Assembly: GCA_033675265.1 (NCBI GenBank)
Contig: JAUJYZ010000586.1
Location: 661,501 to 725,500 of the forward strand
Reading direction: 5' to 3'
Origin: Actinostola sp. cb2023
Taxonomy: Eukaryota > Cnidaria > Anthozoa > Actiniaria > Actinostolidae
Length of the DNA stretch: 64,000 bases
The translations under genes and the position numbers were made by a program. This document shows positions 35,285-61,945 of the stretch, one piece after another (the stretch's first letter is position 1; every line of letters starts with the position of its first letter). The notes under the pieces were generated by a model. That model did not search any database and was not told the origin of the DNA. It was given only the letters and a program-made list of their open reading frames with translations.

Positions 35285-35365
35285 CATGAACCCCACTGGG
35301 AGTCGCACCCAGTCCTCTTGGACAATACCAAGCGTGCTCTAGTACACTACAGAGTTTGTGTTGGT
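35285..35365 (-). other. Degenerate tRNA-like sequence
   Basis: On the minus strand CTTGG..CCAAG could form an anticodon stem around TATTGT, and CTGGG-TGCGACT-CCCAG forms a perfect T-arm with a 7-base loop. The D-arm and acceptor stem are not convincing and the B box is imperfect, so it is a tRNA pseudogene or SINE piece. Confidence 0.4.
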
Positions 35366-35639
35366 GTTGGAGGCAGCAAAATCCAAAATTGAAAGTCTCG
35401 GTTAGCACATGACAATCATATTATAATGACCTGAATAAATTTTGAACTTTCCGGAAAAGTTGTGCAAAAGCGAATCGTCGTTTACAACCCGAGAAGTTGA
35501 GAGAAAGACACTCGAAAATGGCAAAGATTGTGCGCTGCCAGCTACGAAAAACCAGAGACTGCCCGAAATGAAAGCCAAAATTAGGTCTCTGTAAACGTAG
35601 TCCTCCACCTATGCAGACGCACAGCCTTGGAGGGTTAAG

Positions 35640-36200
35640 GCTTCGCGTAAAATAAGTCGTAGAAAATCCAAAATGTTGTTGAAAACCCAAAATGTTGTTG
35701 AAAACCCAAAATGTTGTTGAAAACCCAAAATGTTCTTGAAAACCCAAGATGTTGTTGCCTCTCCAAAAACGGCGTGAAAAAAAGGCGTAGAAAATCCAAA
35801 ATGTTGTTGAAAACCCAAAATGTTGTTGAAAACCCAAGATGTTGTTGAAAACCCAAGATGTTGTTGCCTCTCCAAAAACGGCGTGAAAAAAAGGTGTAGA
35901 AAATCCAAAATGTTGTTGAAAACCCAAAATGTTGTTGAAAACCCAAGATGTTGTTGAAAACCCAAGATGTTGTTGCCTCTCCAAAAACGGCGTGAAAAAA
36001 AGGCGTAGAAAACCCAAAATGTTGTTGAAAACCCAAGATGTTGTTGAAAACCCAAGATGTTGTTGAAAACCCAAGATGTTGTTGAAAACCCAAGATGTTG
36101 TTGCCTCTCCAAAAACGGCGTGAAAAAAGGCGTAGAAAATCCAAAATGTTGTTGAAAACCCAATATTTTGTTGAAAATCCAAGATTTTGTTGCCAATCCA
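35640..36200 (-). repeat. 19-bp minisatellite with higher-order units
   Basis: Units AAATGTTGTTGAAAACCCA (plus strand) in blocks separated by TGCCTCTCCAAAAACGGCGT. Because 19 is not divisible by 3, all three minus frames read the same Phe/Gln-rich pattern (up to 331 codons, 36416-35421). I regard these as non-coding by-products. Confidence 0.85.
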
Positions 36201-39200
36201 AAAAACGTGTTGGAAAAATGTAGTTGAAATCCCAAAAACGTCGTAAGAAAACACAAAATTGTATTGGCACTTAGAGGAACGTCGCTGAAAAAAGTCGTGG
36301 AAAACCAGAAAATTTACTTGAAAACAGCAGTAGGAAGTCGAACAAAAGTCGTGAAAAGATCGGTTAGTCAGCCCTGAAAATACTCTGGAAAATAGAGAGA
36401 TGAAGTCATATACCACCTTAAACTAATAAACCCAGCTATAAACCTAGCATAAAGTCAGATGAAGTCTCGGCAAGAAGTACGACAGAAACTATTATTGTTA
36501 CTATGAATTGACTTTGAAATCGACTTCGCTCGATGAGCAGTAAACACAGTACAGAATTTCACTATGAAAAAAGGAACTATCAACATTTCGACGAATTCAA
36601 ACCGACTAACAATCGATCTATAATTCACATACCACCACCTACGAGAGTCGAACATATGAAATGTATAACACCGACGCGTGTTTGTTTAATGCAAATTGCA
36701 CATTTTTGTCATTGAGGAACAATGACAAATCATGTGACAACCTTATTATATTTTCAATATTTCGATTAATAAAATTCAAATTAATAAAAATATTGAGCAT
36801 TCAAACAATTTAATTATCATTGATATTAAAAAATAGAAAACAACAAAGACTGAAGCTAAGAGGCTACCACTGAATCAAAATCTATTGAAGACTGTACTCG
36901 TCGTCGCAACCGAGTGTGGTTGTTCTTGGTAGACTTGGCTGAAAAGTAATCAAATGTTTTGAAAGAAAATCGGATAAAAATCACCAGAACTCTCGATGAC
37001 TTTTAGCACGGTTTTAATTTTCAAAGCACGTACAACATTTTGTTAGCATTTCTGGACCGAACTGACCGGCTCGAACAACGTCCTCTGGAATGGAATCGAA
37101 TGGACAACGGATTGATCGGAATGGACGAATGGACACTGGAATTCTGAAAGATTCTGAGCGACGGATCAAGAAATATGAACCAAATCAACTGATACTTGTG
37201 GGATGGAAGGGATCAAAGGATGGGCAAGGCACCGCATAGATCTTTCAGCATTCCAGTCTAGAGTAGCAGTCATTGTCGCCGCCGAGACACTTGGGTAGTC
37301 AGGGTTTGCAGAAATGTAAATAAATGAATGAATGGGAAATGAAAAAGGAAAATGCAATCTTATAATTGCTAGAATCTTGCGGACGTTCCAAAGGGTCCCG
37401 ACAAAGGAAGCCCAAACCCTGACTGTGTCTCAGTTATATGATACGGCCTGGCCAGCGTTAACTGGCCAGCGTTAACCTAAGTACCGAAGATCTGATAAAA
37501 AACTAACCTAGGCGCCGCGTAGTTTAGGTGTATGCGTTGTGTGTAGACTGACCAGTACCGCGTAAAAATAATGACCGCACTCTAGCTACACTATCAAGAC
37601 TCAGACTCTCACTCAAAATAATTTATTGCATCCAGGTCCATTGAATGCATCGTTGGCCCAGCGTTGCCATCTCGTAGGCCTATTGGAAAGCTAACCTAAG
37701 ATTGGCCGATTGACCCTGGCCGATTGACCAGCTAATAAAGCTGCTAATTTAAAGTGGTAGCCTCCACTAATACATTCCCTGGGTCCATACTTGATGTACG
37801 GATACCCTCCTAGTCCTAGCTAGACTTAGTTTTTTTTAATTCTTTGATATCTATATAATCTAGAATGAATGCCTTTTCCTTGTGACTACAAGTCCAAAAC
37901 AACGAACTGATGGAATTTTTTTCATCAGCGGCAACAGTCACAAACACGGTACAAAACACCTCCAACACAACCTGTAGCCAACAGGCGCCCCACATGACGG
38001 GCTCATTTCCCCTCCCCCCTCCCTAGTGGAGAAAGGAATACAAGCAAGCACGCCACGAGGGACGTCTGTTCTCACAGGCACAAACGACATTTATACCACA
38101 AACATAACAATACGAAAACGAGTTAGCGACGTTGACAATTTGATTCATCACAAGGAAAAAACTCATTTTTCTAAACTTAATTCGTTGTACGTACGTTCCA
38201 TATTCGAATTTGGAACTTCTAGCCCCGGCCCATAAAAATCTCTCAGCGGCCGTCTCAAGCAATTTAACAAACAAAGCCAAATCTATATTGAAAACTGGAC
38301 AGGTTTTGGTTTGTTTGAGATCCGTTGAGCGCACACTAACCTTATTATACGTTGTATGAGAAGAAAGTCGTTTGCTGAAATGGAATTAAGAAAAATAATA
38401 AATTAATTAGACATTTAACATTATTTGAGCAAAGGAGATAGCAAAAACATGAGTTACAAAAATAAATATACCGTACCATAATAAACTAGATTTATTCAGC
38501 TTTAGAAACAATAATTGTTTTCAACTTTTCAAAGAAGAAAAATTCCTTGCTGAAATATTCGCGCCATTAGTTTCAGTGCTAACGAGACCAACGTTTCATA
38601 ACTTTACATTCATGGCGCGAACTTGCGATAAAACGTTACTTTTATGAAAGAAAATGCAAACAAACAACAATAAAGAATCATTCCAAGATGAAGTTCATTC
38701 AGGAAAACGAAAACTTTTGAAGGAATGTTGTTGAAGACAGACAAAAACCAAAATGGCATCGTTCACTTCATCTTGAACGCTGTTGCAAATGAACCTCGCC
38801 GAACTGTTGCAGCTTTTCATTGAAAAATTATCCAAACAGAGAATAATACGTATTTTCTAAGACTTTCTAGCTTTAAATGTTTCAAATTCTGAAGATTTCA
38901 GCTGCTTGTGAAGCGAGAAACTTTGAGCGGAACTTTAGCACGTGCAGAGGCAGAAGTGCAGAGGCAGAAGTGCAAAACCGTTCAAGCTAAATTTTGCATA
39001 AAAATTAAAGCATTTGTACAAATATTTAATGCTTTTCAGCTTGGAAACTTTGTACTTCCTAAAACTAGGCTCAAATATTCTACTAAAGAGGCATATTTAC
39101 GCTAAACTACGCAATTTTCTAAGAAAAGTTCAACAACAAACTCACCTTTCTCACAGCACTGTTGGAATGACAGCAGTGCGCAACCCCGCGAATACCATGC

Positions 39201-40470
39201 ATGTATCACGTGATAGATGCTGTCAATCACGAGATCAATGACGTCATTTATGAAAGGACTAGAAAGAAGAAATCTTCCAGTCGGTTTTTCAAAATTTATT
39301 TTTAATTTATTTCTTTAGTTCACGCAAAACGGTTAATTTGAATTGTTTTTCGTTGATCCACCCATCTCCGTCAATCAATTCCTCGATCGAGAGGAACTAA
39401 TAAGGAATGCTTTGTTATCGGTCACCAAGATGACCGCCATGACGTCACGAGCAAACCATCAATTAGTCGATGCAGCTGGGAGATCGAGGGAGGGGAGGAG
39501 GTGAAAGGAAAAATCCAGGAGAGCCACTCTTTCCCATTGGCAGCCATTCCTTTCGTATCAGGCTGTAAATGAACGAATGAATGAATGAACGAATGAATGA
39601 ACGAATGAATGAATGAATGAATGAATGAATGAATGAATGAATGAATGAATGAATGAATGAATGAATGAATGAATGAATGAATGAATGAATGAATGAATGA
39701 ATCGAATGAACGAACGAACGAATGAACGAACGAACGAACGAATGAATGAATGAACAAATGAATGAACGAACGAACGAATGAACGAACGAATGAATGAATG
39801 AAAACTGACATCAGGTATATCACAGACGCGAGCGCGAATCCAATTCTGCGCGTACTAAGCCGGTAAACCGACCAAAGACAATTAAATCTTGATCGAGTGA
39901 GTACGGAACCTGTTTCAGAAATCAGTATTTCATACCTTGCAAGCTATCAAGCTTCTTTCAGGATGCGCAGGCGTCGACCTTACTGCATTCGAAAGAAGCA
40001 CCTTGAATGACTGATTCATTGTACTAGCCGGGTAGTAGGGAGTCAGTTCCTAGCATGTCGGCTGTTAAGCGCACTGCTGAGTATCGATCGTCTTCCCCTG
40101 GTAAGGGAGATCTGGAAACCAGGGAATTTGCATCAGTACTAGCTGCAAGTTCCTCAAACTGAAGTTGCTAAAAATTAAAGCGTTTGAACAGTAAATACTG
40201 ATATGAACTGGGATGAATTAAAGCACTGAAGAGGGTCACTGAATATAGCTCTGCATTTTAAACATTATTTAAAACATTAGAATTATTTAAAAGGTTGTAA
40301 TTATAGTAAACTTCAGTTCTCTTTCCGTGTATTTTATATATATAGAATAAAGAATGGAAACTAGGGACACATATATGAAGGAGTTTATCAAGCTTTCTAT
40401 TTAATACTGGGACTCACTTCACAGGTACAATCGACCTGGATCAGTCTACTAGTCCCACAATGTCAGTATA
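36201..40470. other. 4 kb without a recognisable gene
   Basis: AT-rich sequence with scattered short open frames that lack domains, splice-consistent neighbours or codon bias. A small duplication GGCCAGCGTTAACT is at 37450. Apart from the microsatellite at 39568 I see no features. Confidence 0.45.
39568..39803 (+). repeat. (GAAT)n / (GAAC)n tetranucleotide repeat
   Basis: About 58 tandem tetramers, mostly GAAT with GAAC variants. A Ser/Phe/Ile-rich minus frame runs through it by chance. Confidence 0.95.
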
Positions 40471-40474
40471 CTTG

Positions 40475-42938
40475 CAGGCCCGTAGCCAGGGGGGTGCACG
40501 GGGTGCGTTCGCACCCCCCCCCCCCCACAGACCCCAAAGGTCCACATTTTTTGGGGAAAGGTCCACTATTCACTGGCAAACTAAAACCGACTGCACTCTC
40601 TTTCGTTCCACCGTGAACGAACCGCGCGCCAAACTTGTCCATGCACATCCATTATAACTTTGAATTTGACTTAGAAGAGGTGGTAAATCTGTTTGCCACC
40701 AAACACCCACGGAGGCTGGATCACAGGCAACCCAATACGTTTGTAAGGGAATGTATGGGGATTTAAAATATGCCGTATTTTATTTGGAAATAATTAATAA
40801 AAGTTTGTCAACTTAATTTACCTGTTGTGTCATTCTGTTAAATAAATTAAATCCCTATTAAAATTCCCCCCAAACTGCACACAAGAGTCAAAAATCAACA
40901 GAATGATACAACACAGGTAAAGTTGACACATTTTTATTAAATATTTCCAAATAAAATACGGCATATTTTAAATCCCCATACATTCCCTTACAAACGTATT
41001 GAGCTTGGGTTGTCTGTTATTAAATGGGACTGACTGGGAATGGCCATTTTTTTACACTGGGAAAATGGATTGTACCACTGGGACTGGGATTTTGCTAATG
41101 GGACTGGGAATTTCAAAACCACTTTGGGAATGGGAAAGCGTATTGCAAAACAGCATATTATTATAAGCCTTATACATTTTTCAATATGCATTGGTTTGCC
41201 GAGACAGTGTAGGAAGTTATTAGCAATACGCGTAAACCACAAATAGCTCTTGGAGAACGCTGATTTCCGAGCCGGCTCTAGATTTCAAAAATTTAGCGGC
41301 TCGCTAAACGTCCCCCACCACTTATTTTCCATTTCCTACGGCCCTGCAACGATATTATCCTTGCTGTGATAGGAGACGAGGATGAAGCTGCACATACAAC
41401 CACAACACGCTCGGGAAAAATCATATAAAAGAGCGGAAATTGATTATTATTTTTGCAACCATTTATCATATCAAACTTATGTTATACAAAAGGTCATTGT
41501 TTCACATATGCAGATGAGGCGAGTCTTGTTTAGGCGAAAAACAGCATAATTTTGATACATTTTTGCTTTTTACTGCATTGTTAAAATACAAATCAAAAAC
41601 CTACCAACGGAATATAAAAGATGAATATGTAAGGAATGAATAAGCTGGCAATTCAAGCAAAAATAAATAGATTTGAAGGTGGCATTTTCCGTTTCTTCAA
41701 AGTCGATAGAACTGAAATTTCTGAAGAGATATAGGAGAGCGTAACATACGCTACGCACTAAAACCCTCAGAAATCCTTGGGAATTGTGTCAATCAAAAAC
41801 CTACCAACGGAATATAAAAGACGAATATGTAAGGAATGAATAAGCTGGCAATTCAAGCAAAAAAAATATAGATTTGAAGGTGGCATTTTCCGTTTCTTCA
41901 AAGTCGATAGAACTGAAATTTCTGATGATAGGAGAGCGTGACATACGCTACGCACTGAAACCCTCAGAAACCCTTGGGAATTGTGTCAATCAAAAACCTA
42001 CCGCCAGATTCTAATGCTCTGTAATTGTACGCGCATTTTGATATAAAATACATGTATATTAAACTTAATTAAGCGGTGGCAAAATGAAATCTAAAACTCT
42101 TTGTTTGGTAATTGTGAACATCATATTGGTGCTCTGTATCGCGGTCTGTATGTAGAAGCTACATAGGCCGGCGAATTCGCAAATAAATTATGGCTCGGAA
42201 AGGACGTTTTTTGAAGGCAATTTCCAATATTTACACGCACGAGATCAATAAGTTAGTTCGAATTCGAATTTGTGATATATTTTCCCTTTGAGGAAACATA
42301 TGCAGCTTTTCCATCCTCTCTTATATTTTAGCTACCTGATTTACACATTGTCAAAGGAAAAATATGAATTCAGAAATGATAAACCAGTCACGTACGAATC
42401 TGCTTTATTTAGCGGTCATAGTGAACAAATTGCTGGATCAATCGGGCCTCACGTGCATTAGTAAACAAAGCATTAACAAAAAACGTTGTCCGCGTGATAC
42501 TGGATCCCAACAGGAGCAAATGTTCAATGATGCAGGACATAAGTTTGATATGATTCCACAAAATTCAGGTCAAATAGAGCAACCAAGAGAACGGTTTTTA
42601 ATACGTTTCAAAGCAAGGAAGTCATCAAAAAGCACACTTAGAAATGCAAACATAGTGAAATAATCATTTACAATTGCCATAAAGTATGAGATCAGGAAAT
42701 TGTTAGATGAATTATCTAATAGGGTGGTCGCTAGAAGCGAGTCCACGATACTGGGATTTTCTTGAATTCATGTCAATGGGACTGGGATTTTTTTTTTTTA
42801 ATCGACTGGGAAATGGGATTTGTAGGCTCCCTTCAGGACCCTCTATGATTGCTGCTATCCTAAGTGCATTTTGATAGTTTGGTCCACTTTGGCCTGGGGA
42901 GCACCCCCCCACAACAAATCCTGGCTACGCGGGGCCTG
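40475..42938. mobile_element. 2.46 kb TIR element with 6-bp target duplication
   Basis: The left end CAGGCCCGTAGCCAGG and right end (inverse of CAGGCCCCGCGTAGCCAGG) are flanked by TACTTG on both sides (40469-40474, 42939-42944). Inside are an inverted pair of about 90 bp (40738-40830, 40900-40995, word AAATACGGCATATTTTAAAT), a tandem duplication of about 200 bp (41591, 41791, partial 41988), and two GGGACTGGGA-rich zones. No transposase frame was recognised, so it looks non-autonomous. Confidence 0.75.
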
Positions 42939-42944
42939 TACTTG

Positions 42945-43405
42945 TATCAGCTGTAAGGGTATGGATGGTGTATGTACGTATATCTAATGATCTACACAAT
43001 AGCCAGCAATCAATGGTACAACAATGTCAGTATACTTGTATCAGCTAAGGGTAGTGATCTACACAATAGCTAACAATCAATGGTTCAACAATGTCAGTAT
43101 ACCTGTATCAGCTGTAAGGGTATGGATGGCGTATGTACGTATATCTAGTGATCTACACAATAGCTAACAATCAATGGTACAACAATGTCAGTATACTTGT
43201 ATCAGCTGTAAGGGTAGTGATCTACACAATAGCTAACAATCAATGGTTCAACAATGTCAGTATACCTGTATCAGCTGTAAGGGTATGGATGGCGTATGTA
43301 CGTATATCTAGTGATCTACACAATAGCTAACAATCAATGGTACAACAATGTCAGTATACTTGTATCAGCTGTAAGGGTAGTGATCTACACAATAGCCAAC
43401 AATCA
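42945..43405 (+). repeat. Compound tandem repeat interrupted by the TIR element
   Basis: Alternating longer and shorter units share GATCTACACAATAGCTAACA and CAATGTCAGTATACTTGTAT; the longer units also carry GGATGGCGTATGTACGTATA. The left flank of the TIR element (CAATGTCAGTATACTTG at 40458) is part of the same unit, so the element inserted into this array. Confidence 0.85.
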
Positions 43406-44337
43406 AGTTCACGACATCTCCTTCATCTGTGTTGACTTATTTTTAATTTAAACTAAACACAATTACATTTAATGATTGATTGATTTAATGGTGTTTTTTC
43501 ACTTGTTAAAATAGAAACTAGATTTTTTTTCATTTCGAACGGCAAATTCAAGAAAACTTGTTTTAAAAACCTCTTCATCATGTGGATTACATCACATCAT
43601 CAAGTTAACCTTTTGTTATTTCATGGGGTTCTTTTCCCATGCAGTCTTTTTCGATTAATCACTAAAATAAAATTCATATTTCACAGTAATTAATGTTACT
43701 TCTCTATTTGAGTTGCGTTGAACAATACCAACCACAATCAGTTGCTAATTTTCTTGATTATATTTGATACTCTGTTTCGTTAGAATTCTGAATCAAGTTG
43801 TCAAGAAAGGTGCTTAATTGAGCGAGGTGGTTGCAGTTGAACCGACAGATATAAATATATAGACTGAAAGTGTAAGGAAAGTTGATTTATTTGAACACGA
43901 ACTTCTTGTAAAATTAATTGCGATTGTCAGATTTTAAAAATTAATTCCCGGGGGGGGGGGACTCTCCGGGGGGGGGGGGGGGGGGGGACTCCGGGGGGGG
44001 GGGGGGGGGGGACTCCCATATATGTGGTGACGGGGATACTCGTACCATTTAGGGTTTGAAATCCGCGATTTGGTACTGCTTAGGGGGTCTCTGTTTTAAA
44101 AGGAACACCAACGGACACCAAGACAGTACCTTTTAGGATGTCTGTCAGCATATAAGCAGAAAATATACTACTAAGTGCCCCCGATTAGTGGAGCACTTGT
44201 GCTCTGCTAGAAGCCGTAGACACTCAACTAATGTTATTATTATTATTATTTCGAGTTCAAGTAGTAGTCAATTGTAAATTACCTACATGTAGTGAGATTT
44301 GCAATTGTTTGTGTAAAAATACATGAAATAAAGTTTC

Positions 44338-44392
<55 letters not shown>

Positions 44393-44935
44393 TAAATAAC
44401 ATTTGTTTTGCGAATCTTCTAAGGCGTCGCAAAGTAACCGCAAGATGCAAATGAATTAATTTACGTATTGTTTTAGACTTTGTACCTCTTAGGGGTGAAA
44501 AACATATTTCATGCCACGCCCACTTGCAAGAGACTCAGGTACCTTTTAGGGGTCATTTTCAACATTTCCCACGAGCATCCTGCTTCTTTCATATGGGAAT
44601 TAATTACAATTTCATGAATCGACGAAAGGAAAGCTACAAAGCACATTGTAGTGGTAAAATCATGTTAAAATGTGCTGATACCATGCGAGTGCCTAAATTC
44701 ACCTCACCCGATTTCAGGCTAACAATATGATTGATACCTGTTCAAATGTTCTTAGAATAACGTCAATAAACGTAGCACGTTCGCCAACAATCCAACTTGT
44801 TAGTTGTTCACCTATTCATCGTGTTGTATCAGCTAACAGACCTGTTTACACGCTATCCATCCTATTATCACGTTCAATTGTGCCTAAATAAATACACTAG
44901 AGTTGAATGACTGTTGTAGTGTATGTCAGCTTGTG
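43406..44935. other. Upstream region of the protease gene
   Basis: AT-rich, no gene seen. Contains a poly-G block at 43949-44013 (three G runs separated by GACTC) and (ATT)n at 44340-44392. Confidence 0.45.
43949..44013 (+). repeat. Interrupted poly-G tract
   Basis: Three G runs separated by ACTCTCC and ACTCC, followed by ACTCCCATATATGTGGTGAC. Confidence 0.9.
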
Positions 44936-44943
44936 TATAAAAG
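44936..44943 (+). promoter_or_regulatory. TATA box of the astacin-MAM-trypsin gene
   Basis: TATAAAAG lies 38 bases before the ATG at 44982. With the usual 25-30 bp spacing, transcription would start at about 44965, leaving a short 5' UTR. A sharp TATA promoter fits a tissue-specific secreted enzyme gene. Confidence 0.65.
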
Positions 44944-44981
44944 TAACCTTCTTCACGTGTACAAATCCACACTCGGTCATC

Positions 44982-59123
<14,142 letters not shown>

Positions 59124-59182
59124 ACCATCTACTTGACACGTAGATAACAATAGTGTAGTGCGACATGTATCAGAAATAGATG

Positions 59183-59188
59183 ATTAAA
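59183..59188 (+). promoter_or_regulatory. Probable poly(A) signal of the protease gene
   Basis: ATTAAA, the common variant hexamer, 60 bases after the stop codon. Confidence 0.45.
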
Positions 59189-59229
59189 AACTAATGACAG
59201 TTGTTGTTCGATTCTTTTATTATCTCTGC

Positions 59230-59565
59230 CAGAACACAACGCGGCAATGCAGTGCATATACTACCATTGCTTACTATACATCCCCCCCTATATACCCTAT
59301 AAAACACAACGCGGCAATGCAGTGCATATACTACCATTATTTACTATACATCCCCTATATACCCTATACAAAACACAACGCGGCAATGCAGTGCATATAC
59401 TACCATTATTTACTATACATCCCCTATATACCCTACAAAACACAACGCGGCAATGCAGTGCATATACTACCATTATTTACTATACATCCCCTATATACCC
59501 TATACAAAACACAACGCGGCAATGCAGTGCATATACTACCATTATTTACTATACATCCCCTATAT
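59230..59565 (+). repeat. About 70-bp tandem repeat, five copies
   Basis: Units share ACACAACGCGGCAATGCAGT and TACTATACATCCCCTATATA. The array begins about 40 bp after the poly(A) signal of the protease gene. Confidence 0.9.
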
Positions 59566-59566
59566 A

Positions 59567-59822
59567 CAGTCATTCTCAAAAACGTTGTCCAGCTAGATGA
59601 AAAGACTACAACTACTACAATAAAGTCACATGTATGTTTTCAATTTCTACGCACGGAACTGCGAGTTGATACCAGCGGATACACATTCAGTTCTCACAAT
59701 GCCGTGTACTTTTGCATCTCAAATTGAAATTCCACGCGAGGAAATTGAATACATAATGAATCACGTGACTTTATTGTAGTATTGTAGTCTTTTCATCTGG
59801 AAAACCTTTTTGAGAATGACTG
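59567..59822. mobile_element. Mariner-like MITE with TA flanks
   Basis: The ends CAGTCATTCTCAAAAACGTT and the inverse of the right end are flanked by TA. The subterminal words ATGAAAAGACTACAA and TTGTAGTCTTTTCAT are also inverted. Confidence 0.7.
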
Positions 59823-59824
59823 TA

Positions 59825-59980
59825 TAGGTACCCTACAAGCAGAGTTTCCTCTTTCGTCGATGTTTTTGCATTTTTCTTTTGCTGTATTGGTTTTTGCTTC
59901 TGTTTCTGCCAATGACAGCAAAAGAAAAATGCGGCAAAAACATCGACGAGAGACGGGAAACTCTGCTAGCAGGGTACCTA
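59825..59980. mobile_element. Foldback element, TAGGTACCCT ends
   Basis: TAGGTACCCT..GCAGAGTTTCC with CATCGACG-type words pairs with the inverse arm ending AGGGTACCTA, directly after the previous element. Confidence 0.7.
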
Positions 59981-60021
59981 TATATCCGCTTGCCTTTTAC
60001 TACTACTATACTAATAATAAC

Positions 60022-60239
60022 TAGACGCTCTTCTAGCGTGAAGTCGGGCTTCTAAATGAAATGTAACCTATTTGAACTAAATATAGATATCTTATAGTGC
60101 GATTGAAACAGTTTTTGGTTGCTCGTCGTTGCGTGACTCGAGCTCGATAGAACATGCTTTCCTTGCAATTTCAGTACTGCGAACTTTACAGTATATCAGT
60201 AAAAACGTTATAGCCCGACTTCACGCTACTAGAGCGTCC
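60022..60239. mobile_element. MITE with GACGCTC..TAGCGTGAAGTCGGGCT ends
   Basis: Left AGACGCTCTTCTAGCGTGAA and right TTCACGCTACTAGAGCGTCC are inverted with small differences. Confidence 0.6.
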
Positions 60240-61847
60240 TATTTCAATCTAAATTTAGATTTAGACGAGAAAAGACTTATATTTTGGCCCCTTGACCTCC
60301 GGTGCTTTCCCTGATTGGTTTGTGCTTTCTAATCTTTCTTGGCTAGACTTCATGTCTCCTTCGGCTTTAGCGCGCATGCGCTGTAGAAAGGCGATTTGGA
60401 GCCTAAGACGAAGACGACCGCTCTGCATTTTTAGAGTCGGTGCTTCCACAGGAAGCCCGACTAATAATCTTTATTCCTTATACCATTATACTGATACATT
60501 GGATTTACACTCAAATCTATACGATAAAAAATACTAGGATAAAAGTCTGATATGATCATCAAACGAGACTACGACATTATAACAATATTTAGCAAAACTC
60601 TTCAAAATAGACTCATCTTTCATAGAAAAAGATACAAAAACAAAGCCCGCTTAGTAAAAGAGCGGAAAGAATTATTTATAATCAATAAATCAAACATAAA
60701 ATTTTTCTCTCAAATCTTTAAAAACCCTATTTGTACAATTCATTATGTAATGGCATTCATCTCCTACCTCATTAGCATTACATAATTTACAAATACGGGC
60801 TTCAAACATATGGATTCAACAAGTAGTTTGTGTGCGGATATTCTTAACCTTGTTACAGCTTGACGGTTATGGAAATTAGAAACAAGGTCAAGATATTTTT
60901 TCAAAACCAACATTCAGCTTTACTTGGTTGAATGTACGTAATTTTCCGCCGCCATTATTTAACAAACTACAGTCTGTTGGACCTGGGTCTTCCATTTCTT
61001 AGAATAAAACTCAAATAATGTGGATTTTAGATATTTTGACAAGACACTAATTACAAAACAAAAATATCAGAAAGAGATTTTAAACCACATAACTTTAAAA
61101 TGTAATTTGTTAATGTTACTCCCTGAAAATTAGATTGTACACAGGTTTGCGGCTTTTCCTACCATAGTTCATTAAACATTGGATCTCTAATACGAATCCA
61201 ATATTTTATACTTGTTCTACTATATATATATATTTTCCCCTCATACTTAGTTTTTAGACTTTTTGAATTGTATACTGATTTGTAAAGCGCATCTGGGCAA
61301 CGTTGGCAACGTTCAGTTTTTATAACCATTTTTGGGCGGCCATCTTGAAGGCCATCATCGTTTTGCCTTAACTTTACCAAGAAAACAATCGCTTTAAAGT
61401 TTTTTTTATTAAAACGGAAAAGGAGAAAGAAAGAAAGAATGAATGAATAAAAAAGGAAAGAAGGACAAAAGCTGAATCGTCGTGATCCCTTCATTCGGTC
61501 AGAACGCAAGAACGCTAACCAAAAGCTGTCCGCGCGGTTCTAAACTTTTAAGTTTAAAAAAGGACGACTTACACGATACAACTTTTGCTTACAACCATCG
61601 CATACAAGTTGCTCACGCCATGTTTACAACACGAGTTGTGTCGTCTCCCAAGTCATGTTGTAAGCTAGTTGTATGCGATGGTTCTAGGCAAAAGTTGTAC
61701 CATGTAAATCGGTCTTTATATAACCAACTATCCCCATGTGGCAATCTATCAATGGAGAAATAATCACTAGCTGCGTGTGACGCTGAGAGGGAACTCAACT
61801 GTCCATGCAGAAACAGCTGTAGGACTAGTCACTTGTTAATTCTATAG
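60240..61847. other. Spacer upstream of the DCXR-like exon
   Basis: No coding exon recognised; a first DCXR exon is expected on + but I could not find it. Contains a foldback at 61562-61713 (TACAACTTTTGCTTACAACC arms). Confidence 0.4.
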
Positions 61848-61945
61848 GTATTGGAAGGAGTACAGCTAAGGCCCTCGCAAAAGGTGGAGCTGAGGTCATC
61901 GCGCTGACGAGAACACAAGCCGATCTGGATTCTCTTGTCGCTGAG
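61848..61945 (+). CDS. DCXR: Isolated N-terminal exon of L-xylulose reductase (DCXR), SDR family
   Basis: Acceptor TTCTATAG, donor GAG|GTATGT. In phase 1 it reads GIGRSTAKALAKGGAEVIAL then TRTQADLDSLVAE, matching the second exon of DCXR: the end of the Rossmann glycine motif, helix 1, strand 2 and the TRTQADL stretch that sets NADP preference. DCXR reduces L-xylulose and dicarbonyls with NADPH. No further DCXR exon is found on the + strand in the remaining 2 kb, so this is a truncated copy, a gene with distant exons, or one end of an inversion. Confidence 0.8.

Noticed and set aside
38023..38334. 103-codon minus frame as a gene
   Set aside because: No domain, no splice-consistent neighbours, and the composition is like the surrounding non-coding DNA.
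42364..42663. 99-codon plus frame as a transposase remnant
   Set aside because: It lies inside the 2.46 kb TIR element but shows no DDE-type or zinc-finger motif; could be chance.
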